Source: Burkholderiaceae bacterium
Lineage (GTDB): Bacteria > Pseudomonadota > Gammaproteobacteria > Burkholderiales > Burkholderiaceae
Length of the DNA: 10,892 nucleotides
Assembly: GCA_947372155.1 (NCBI GenBank)
Contig: CANBSM010000035.1
Location: forward strand, 1 to 10,892
Reading direction: 5' to 3'
In this document: piece by piece, positions 6,517-10,892 of the stretch
How the letters are laid out: each line of letters starts with the position of its first letter
Numbering within the stretch: the stretch's first letter is position 1
Position numbers and translations under genes: made by a program
Notes under the pieces: generated by a model
The model's database searches: none
What the model was told of the DNA's origin: nothing
What the model saw: the letters and a program-made list of their open reading frames with translations, nothing else

Positions 6517-7606
6517 TCGGCTGAGGTAGGCCGTAGTGCCCCAATAGATTTAGAGGCACCCACTTTAAATCTGGACTTGAGAAGGTCAATTCTTTTGTCG
6601 CGCCCGTCTGCCATATTTGCATCCACAATTTGCGATGCGTAAAGACATGCTTAATTTCTTCGGTCTGCTTTATGGATTTACAAGTTTTTGCAAGCGCTGC
6701 AAATTTTTCATCAGGTAATGCAGCAGCAAATAATTCCTGCGGATTTAACTTAACACCTTTTACACTAGATGTTTTAGGTGTCCAGGGGCCTTCAGGCAAA
6801 GACCAAAGACCGCCCCAAATAGCTTTGCTCGGGCGCTTTTGGAGAAGGACAGAGTTACCGAAGCGGATCAACAACATATTGCAATCAAATTCTGGAGATT
6901 TGGTCTTCTTGGTTTTTTGCGGAAGCAAAAGCACTTGATCACTTAAATTGGCTTGGCAGTCTTTTGCAAATGGGCATTTCTTTTCAGAGCCTAGACAAAT
7001 GGGTTTACGTGAAGTACACCAAGTAGCTCCAAAGTCCATGAGCGCCTGGGTATATACCGGCATATCCGCAAGCTTGGTTGGCAATAAATTCGTTGCTAAA
7101 TCCCAGAGACGATCATTGACTCTCTTGTCTTGTATTGAGCCTTCAATCGCAAATAAACGCGCCAAAATGCGTTTCACATTGGCATCCAAAATAGGTGCGC
7201 GCTCATGAAACGCAAAAGCGGCGATAGCACCTGCAGTAGATCGCCCAATGCCTTTTAATTGCTCAAGCAACACAGGATCACTTGGAAACTTGCCGCCGAA
7301 CTCTGTCATGACTTGCTGTGCGCAGGCATGGAGATTTCTGGCACGCGAGTAATAACCTAAGCCAGCCCACTCAGCCAATACTTCATCAGCATCTGCAGTG
7401 GCTAATTTTTTAACCGTTGGAAATCGTTTCATGAAGCGCGGGTAGCGCTCAAGGACAGTGGCCACTTGAGTTTGTTGCAACATGATTTCTGAAACCCATA
7501 CGGCATAAGGGTCTCGATTACCTTGCCACGGCAAGCCCGAGCGCCCACTGATGGCATGCCAAGCAATGAGCTTGGATGCAAATGTGTTGGTCAGCGTTTT
7601 TGACAT
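6461..7606 (-). CDS. mutY: A/G-specific adenine DNA glycosylase
   Basis: Removes adenine mispaired with 8-oxoguanine, working with MutM in the GO repair system. From the ATG at 7606 it has 381 residues (E. coli 350). The catalytic glutamate is E40 in WVSEIMLQQTQV, the helix-hairpin-helix is LKGIGRSTAGAI (117-128) and the catalytic aspartate D141 lies in ILDANVKR. The iron-sulfur cysteines are C197, C204, C211 and C217, spaced X6-X6-X5, whereas the E. coli spacing is X6-X2-X5. A NUDIX-like C-terminal domain (about 240-370) recognises 8-oxoG, with an FTH (322-324) near the E. coli FSH motif. A GTG at 7666 would add 20 atypical residues and is less likely. The start overlaps the mutM end by 16 bp, with no ribosome site seen, so coupling to mutM is likely. 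Confidence 0.93.
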   Translation of the reverse strand: MSKTLTNTFASKLIAWHAISGRSGLPWQGNRDPYAVWVSEIMLQQTQVATVLERYPRFMKRFPTVKKLATADADEVLAEWAGLGYYSRARNLHACAQQVMTEFGGKFPSDPVLLEQLKGIGRSTAGAIAAFAFHERAPILDANVKRILARLFAIEGSIQDKRVNDRLWDLATNLLPTKLADMPVYTQALMDFGATWCTSRKPICLGSEKKCPFAKDCQANLSDQVLLLPQKTKKTKSPEFDCNMLLIRFGNSVLLQKRPSKAIWGGLWSLPEGPWTPKTSSVKGVKLNPQELFAAALPDEKFAALAKTCKSIKQTEEIKHVFTHRKLWMQIWQTGATKELTFSSPDLKWVPLNLLGHYGLPQPIKILLQGLNLVRDGDLKN

Positions 7607-8427
7607 TGCGGACAGAAGTAGGTAGATCGTTGACCCTGCACTATCTGACTTATGGGCGACTTGCACACCTTACAGGGCAAGCCTTTGCGGTCATAAACTT
7701 TGGTTTGAACCATGAAGTGCCCGGGATCACCATTGCTATTCACAAAATCTTTCAAACTACTGCCGCCTGCCGCGATGGCTTTTTTCAAGATCAATCTCAC
7801 CGCCTCAGCTAAGCGAGAACATTGCGGACGTGTGAGTTTTCCTGCTGCCTTAGTTGGATGAATACCTGCCTCAAATAAGCTTTCAGAACAATAAATATTG
7901 CCAACACCGACAACTGCTTGCCCCGCCAAAAGAAACTGCTTTACAGCGATACTGCGTTTACGGGAGGTTTGATACAAAATTTCTGTGCCGAGCTCACCCG
8001 CAAACTCTGGAGAAAATGGCTCAACCCCGAGCTTTTGTAAAAGTGTAAATGTTTCAATGGGGCCTTTTGATTTGGCATGCCATAAGACGGCGCCGAATTT
8101 TCTGGGGTCATGCAAGCGCAAACTTAACTTGCCAAACTCTAGAGTCACTCGATCATGAGTCTTGAGGGGGTCCGAACTGGGGAGTACACGCAAAGTTCCC
8201 GTCATACCCAAATGAATGAGCAAATAACCGGTATCCATTTCTAACAAAAGATACTTACCTCGCCTTTCAATGGCATGCACTTTTTGCCCAGGCAAGCTTT
8301 TAGAGAGACTGGTAGGCACTGGCCAACGCAAGCGTCCATCAATAATCTGGACGGCGCTGACCTTGCGCCCCTCAAGATGGGGGGCGATTCCTAATCGGGT
8401 GACTTCTACTTCCGGAAGTTCTGGCAT
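7591..8427 (-). CDS. mutM: Formamidopyrimidine-DNA glycosylase (8-oxoguanine glycosylase)
   Basis: Excises 8-oxoguanine and ring-opened purines and nicks the strand by its lyase activity. The 278 residues match the family. The mature N-terminus PELPEVE supplies the catalytic proline P2 and glutamate E3. K58 (in RRGKYLL), R109 (in HDPRKFG), N177 (in VGVGNIYCSESLF) and R267 (in GQRSTYF) match known DNA-contact residues. The C-terminal zinc finger has C252, C255, C272 and C275. It is the first gene of a mutM-mutY pair, a logical unit since both act on 8-oxoG. Transcription runs away from the TPR-LolB gene; the two ATGs are 35 bp apart. The start is certain because P2 must be exposed. No Shine-Dalgarno is visible. 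Confidence 0.97.
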   Translation of the reverse strand: MPELPEVEVTRLGIAPHLEGRKVSAVQIIDGRLRWPVPTSLSKSLPGQKVHAIERRGKYLLLEMDTGYLLIHLGMTGTLRVLPSSDPLKTHDRVTLEFGKLSLRLHDPRKFGAVLWHAKSKGPIETFTLLQKLGVEPFSPEFAGELGTEILYQTSRKRSIAVKQFLLAGQAVVGVGNIYCSESLFEAGIHPTKAAGKLTRPQCSRLAEAVRLILKKAIAAGGSSLKDFVNSNGDPGHFMVQTKVYDRKGLPCKVCKSPISQIVQGQRSTYFCPQCQKR

Positions 8428-8433
8428 AAATGG

Positions 8434-8439
8434 ATTGTA
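8434..8439 (-). promoter_or_regulatory. -10 box of a probable leaderless promoter for mutM
   Basis: On the minus strand TACAAT (5 of 6 matches) ends six bases before the mutM ATG at 8427, which puts the predicted transcript start at the start codon. There is no Shine-Dalgarno between it and the ATG and no convincing -35. Confidence 0.5.
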
Positions 8440-8450
8440 GATTCGCGGAT

Positions 8451-8456
8451 TAGAAT
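8451..8456 (+). promoter_or_regulatory. -10 box of a probable leaderless promoter for the TPR-LolB gene
   Basis: TAGAAT (5 of 6 matches) ends six bases before the ATG at 8463, mirroring the mutM box 12 bp away on the other strand. No Shine-Dalgarno is present; the nearest GGA is 13 bases from the ATG. If transcription starts at 8463, the in-frame GTG at 8457 cannot be used. Confidence 0.5.
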
Positions 8457-8462
8457 GTGCTT

Positions 8463-9950
8463 ATGAGCAAATTCAGACTAAAACCTCTTTTAAAGGGTTT
8501 ATTCCTTGCGGCCTTTACTGGGGGAGTCCTTTCATCGGCTCACGCCCAAACCCAGGGAAATGGATTACAAACTGGTGAAGCCGTCTTTGAGGTGCTCGCC
8601 TCCGAAATCGCCCTGCAACGAGGTGAGGCGGGTTTGGCTTACAACACCTACCTGGAGATGGCGCGTCAATATAAAGATCCTAGGCTTGCCCAAAGAGCGA
8701 TGGAAATTGCGATTGCCGGAGGTTCCCCAGATTTAGCTATGCAAGCCGCAAAGACTTGGGATGAGCTCTCTCCAGCCGCAGACACTAAGCCTAAAGAAGT
8801 ATTTGTAACCCTTTTGATCTTAAGTAATCGCTGGTCAGACGCAATCAATCCAGCAATTGCCTTACTGCGCCAACAAACTCCTGCGCAACAAGAAAATACG
8901 TTGCTGCAATTGCAAGCATTACTCGCTAAAGCAAAAGATGAGTCAGAGGCATTACGCGCCTTCTATGACATTGCCTCCACTCTCAAGATTGCACCTCAAA
9001 ATCCTGGCTTGCTTTACACCTATGCGATGTCTGCTGAAAAGGTGGGTCGTGTTGATGTCATGGAAAAAACCTTGCGCGATATTTTGCGCAAAAATCCAAA
9101 TGATGTGAATTCCCTCAATGCTCTTGGCTATTCCTTGGCCGATCGCAATGTGAAGCTAACAGAGGCATTTGCACTCGTTAGCAAAGCACATCAGCTTTCA
9201 CCAAAAGATGGTTACATTTTGGATAGCTTAGGTTGGGTGAACTTTCGCCTTGGAAAAAATACGCTTGCCCTAGAACAATTGCGGCAGGCATTTAACATAT
9301 CCCCGCAAGCGGATATTGCAGCCCATGAGGGTGAAGTGTTGTGGGTCATGAATCGCCATACCGAAGCAGAAGACATATGGCGTCAGGGACAAAAATTGGA
9401 CGCCAATAATCCAACCCTGAAAGAAACTCTAAAACGCCTAAAACCTGACTGGACAGCAGACGACCAGGCAGCCAAGGGTTCTTGGGACGGGCGCTTTGCT
9501 GTCAAGGTGATTGGTTTAACAGACTCACAAAACCAAGGTGGTTCTGGCGGCTTTACCCTCACTCAAGAAGCATTAAAGGATGTTCTAGAAATACGTAATC
9601 CGATGGGTGGCTCAATTGCCAAAATCACCATCACGCCGGGTGAAGCTACTCTCGAAAGTGATGGAAAAATAGTGACTGCAGTTGATGCGGATACCTTGGT
9701 GCAAAACACATTAGGTCTGCCACTACCTGCACGCGGATTATCAAACTGGCTAAGGGGCGAAGTGCGGCCTGGCAGTGAAGCAAGTGTTGATAGAAATGCG
9801 AAGGGCCAAGTAAGCAAAATTAGTCAAGATGGTTGGGACTTGGTGTACACATGGAGCAATACCAATCGTCTTGAAAAACTCACCATGACACGTAGCTCAA
9901 ATATCGGCTCAATTGATATACGCCTCGTGTTTGACCGCCCGAATGATTAA
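8463..9950 (+). CDS. TPR-LolB fusion protein, periplasmic, not a lipoprotein
   Basis: A 495-residue exported protein in three parts. Residues 1-28 are a Sec signal peptide (basic MSKFRLKPLLKG, hydrophobic core, cleavage at AHA before Q29). Residues about 35-335 are helical TPR-type repeats; the clearest units lie at 211-247 and 248-281 (LNALGYSLAD, LDSLGWVNFRLG). Residues 341-492 match LolB, the outer-membrane receptor that inserts lipoproteins: GRFAVKV (344-350), IRNPMGGS (377-384), PGEATL (392-397), the LGLPLPARGLSNWLRG block (417-432) and QDGWDLVYTW (455-464). LolB is normally a lipoprotein, but this protein has no lipobox and no cysteine anywhere. In related Burkholderiales a TPR gene and a separate lolB lie between mutM and ispE; here they form one uninterrupted frame. 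The ATG at 8463 is preferred over the GTG at 8457. Domain identities are firm; working state as a Lol component is inferred. Confidence 0.88.
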   Translation: MSKFRLKPLLKGLFLAAFTGGVLSSAHAQTQGNGLQTGEAVFEVLASEIALQRGEAGLAYNTYLEMARQYKDPRLAQRAMEIAIAGGSPDLAMQAAKTWDELSPAADTKPKEVFVTLLILSNRWSDAINPAIALLRQQTPAQQENTLLQLQALLAKAKDESEALRAFYDIASTLKIAPQNPGLLYTYAMSAEKVGRVDVMEKTLRDILRKNPNDVNSLNALGYSLADRNVKLTEAFALVSKAHQLSPKDGYILDSLGWVNFRLGKNTLALEQLRQAFNISPQADIAAHEGEVLWVMNRHTEAEDIWRQGQKLDANNPTLKETLKRLKPDWTADDQAAKGSWDGRFAVKVIGLTDSQNQGGSGGFTLTQEALKDVLEIRNPMGGSIAKITITPGEATLESDGKIVTAVDADTLVQNTLGLPLPARGLSNWLRGEVRPGSEASVDRNAKGQVSKISQDGWDLVYTWSNTNRLEKLTMTRSSNIGSIDIRLVFDRPND

Positions 9951-9961
9951 AAAAAATATCA

Positions 9962-10840
9962 ATGGCAAAACCCGATTCTTTATCTCTTCGTTCGCCGGCT
10001 AAGCTCAATCTTTTTTTACACATCGTTGGACGTAGAGCAGATGGTTATCACCTACTGCAATCAGTCTTTCAACTAATTGACTGGTGTGACACCATTCACT
10101 TAAAAAGAATTTCTGAAAATGCAGTACGCCGTATCAATCCCATTCCTGGAGTTCCGCCCGAAGAAGATTTAGTCGTACGTGCAGCAAACTTACTGAAGGA
10201 TTTTTGTAAGATTGAAGCTGGGGTTGAAATCGATCTTCACAAAGAAATTCCGATAGGTGCTGGTATGGGAGGCGGGTCCTCTGACGCGGCGACTACCTTG
10301 ATAGGACTTAATGCCCTTTGGAATCTCAATCTTTCTAAGGAAACGCTTTGCGCCCTCGGGCTTAAGCTTGGGGCCGATGTTCCCTTCTTCATTTTTGGCC
10401 AAAATGCCTTTGTTGAAGGCATCGGGGAGAAAATTCAAGAAATTGCCCTACAAACTCCTGATTTTTTGGTCATATTCCCCAATCAGGGCATTGCAACTGC
10501 AAGCATTTTTCAAGACCCGGAATTGACCCGAGATCACGCTCAGATTACAATTGATGGCTTTCTTGCATCGCCATTGTTGTATCAATCCAATGATTGTCAG
10601 GCTGTAGCGATGCGGATTTGCCCAGAAGTGAAGCAAGCTTTGAATTGGATTACCCAGGCAGTACCGGGCTCACAGCCCCGAATGTCTGGTTCTGGAAGTA
10701 GCGTTTTTGCAGTCTTAGAGCCTAAGACTGACAGCGCAAAACTAGAAAATCTTCTACAAAATCTTCCTAAAGGGTGGGTAGGTCGGGTTGTTCGGGGGCT
10801 AAATAAAAATCCCGCTTACAATTTGATTTCTTCAGATTGA
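9962..10840 (+). CDS. ispE: 4-diphosphocytidyl-2-C-methyl-D-erythritol kinase
   Basis: GHMP-family kinase of the MEP pathway that phosphorylates CDP-methylerythritol, leading to IPP and DMAPP for quinones and the cell-wall lipid carrier. The 292 residues are full length (E. coli 283). Visible motifs are SPAKLNLFLHIVGRRADGYH (11-30) with K14, the glycine-rich ATP loop PIGAGMGGGSSDAAT (97-111), GADVPFF with D139, and the C-terminal SGSGSSVFAVL (243-253). The ATG at 9962 follows the TPR-LolB stop by 11 bp that are almost all A, with no Shine-Dalgarno, so it probably depends on upstream transcription. The stop lies 5 bp before tRNA-Gln. The lolB-ispE-tRNA-Gln order is common in betaproteobacteria, where prs usually follows. 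Confidence 0.96.
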   Translation: MAKPDSLSLRSPAKLNLFLHIVGRRADGYHLLQSVFQLIDWCDTIHLKRISENAVRRINPIPGVPPEEDLVVRAANLLKDFCKIEAGVEIDLHKEIPIGAGMGGGSSDAATTLIGLNALWNLNLSKETLCALGLKLGADVPFFIFGQNAFVEGIGEKIQEIALQTPDFLVIFPNQGIATASIFQDPELTRDHAQITIDGFLASPLLYQSNDCQAVAMRICPEVKQALNWITQAVPGSQPRMSGSGSSVFAVLEPKTDSAKLENLLQNLPKGWVGRVVRGLNKNPAYNLISSD

Positions 10841-10845
10841 CCTGT

Positions 10846-10892
10846 AGGGGAATCGCCAAGCTGGTTAAGGCACTGGATTTTGATTCCAGCAT
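10846..10892 (+). tRNA. tRNA-Gln (anticodon TTG), partial at window edge
   Basis: The 5' half of a tRNA: acceptor arm AGGGGAA, T8, a D-arm beginning CGCCAAGCTGG, then an anticodon stem of CTGGA (10873-10877) with TCCAG (10885-10889) around a 7-nt loop whose anticodon is TTG (10880-10882), decoding CAA. The T-arm and 3' end lie beyond the window. It begins 5 bp after the ispE stop, so it is either co-transcribed with ispE or uses a promoter inside the ispE end; a TACAAT box sits at 10817-10822. Confidence 0.9.

Noticed and set aside
6630..7208. Plus-strand open frames opposite mutY (102 and 86 codons)
   Set aside because: They are shadows of the mutY coding sequence, with no ribosome site and no recognisable protein features.
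7607..7666. GTG start adding 20 residues to mutY
   Set aside because: The added part lies inside the coding sequence of the mutM zinc finger and is not like MutY. The ATG at 7606 gives the family N-terminus.
9440..9490. Possibility that the TPR-LolB fusion is a sequencing or assembly artefact joining two genes
   Set aside because: The frame is continuous with no homopolymer at the junction, and no lipobox-encoding start for a separate LolB is visible in any frame nearby.
9949..9956. Run of eight A after the TPR-LolB gene as a terminator or slippage site
   Set aside because: There is no hairpin beside it, and ispE starts immediately after. It is better seen as an A-rich gene junction.
1..10892. 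Mobile elements, CRISPR arrays, toxin-antitoxin or defence genes
   Set aside because: Every long frame belongs to a recognised housekeeping family, and I found no spaced repeats, terminal inverted repeats or transposase-like sequences.

Overview
The window reads as a compact housekeeping segment from a betaproteobacterium of the Burkholderiales. The gene order, the HPr kinase (hprK) between ptsN and rapZ, the moderate base composition, the very short intergenic gaps and the missing rpoN suggest Polynucleobacter or a close relative. That placement is inference from layout and protein character, not from a database search. I see no insertion sequence, CRISPR array, prophage or obvious transfer signal.

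Layout. Positions 1-38 (minus) hold the first codons of a divergent gene that looks like a CPA2 cation:proton antiporter. Positions 50-3626 (plus) are the operon kdsD-kdsC-lptC-lptA-lptB: Kdo synthesis plus part of the LPS export machine, closed by a hairpin terminator that overlaps the lptB stop. Then comes a 194-bp gap where related genomes carry rpoN, followed by hpf, ptsN, hprK and rapZ (ribosome hibernation and PTS/carbon-nitrogen regulation). The minus-strand pair mutM-mutY (GO system, repair of 8-oxoguanine damage) faces rapZ and overlaps its 3' end by 56 bp. Divergent from mutM is a 495-residue TPR protein fused to a LolB domain, followed by ispE (isoprenoid synthesis) and the start of tRNA-Gln(TTG), cut by the window edge.

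How the genes fit together. Most of the window serves the cell envelope: Kdo for LPS (kdsD, kdsC), LPS transport (lptC, lptA, lptB), lipoprotein insertion (LolB domain) and isoprenoid precursors (ispE). The regulatory block (hpf, ptsN, hprK, rapZ) is the familiar neighbour of the lpt genes in Proteobacteria.

The most interesting observations are four. (1) A LolB domain is fused behind a TPR domain in a protein with a Sec-type signal and no cysteine at all, so it cannot be a lipoprotein. (2) Four genes that begin transcription units (kdsD, ptsN, mutM, TPR-LolB) each have a near-consensus -10 hexamer 6-8 nt before the ATG and no Shine-Dalgarno, which is the signature of leaderless mRNAs; none of the nine other gene starts shows it. 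(3) rpoN is absent from its usual place. (4) The MutY iron-sulfur motif has a widened cysteine spacing.
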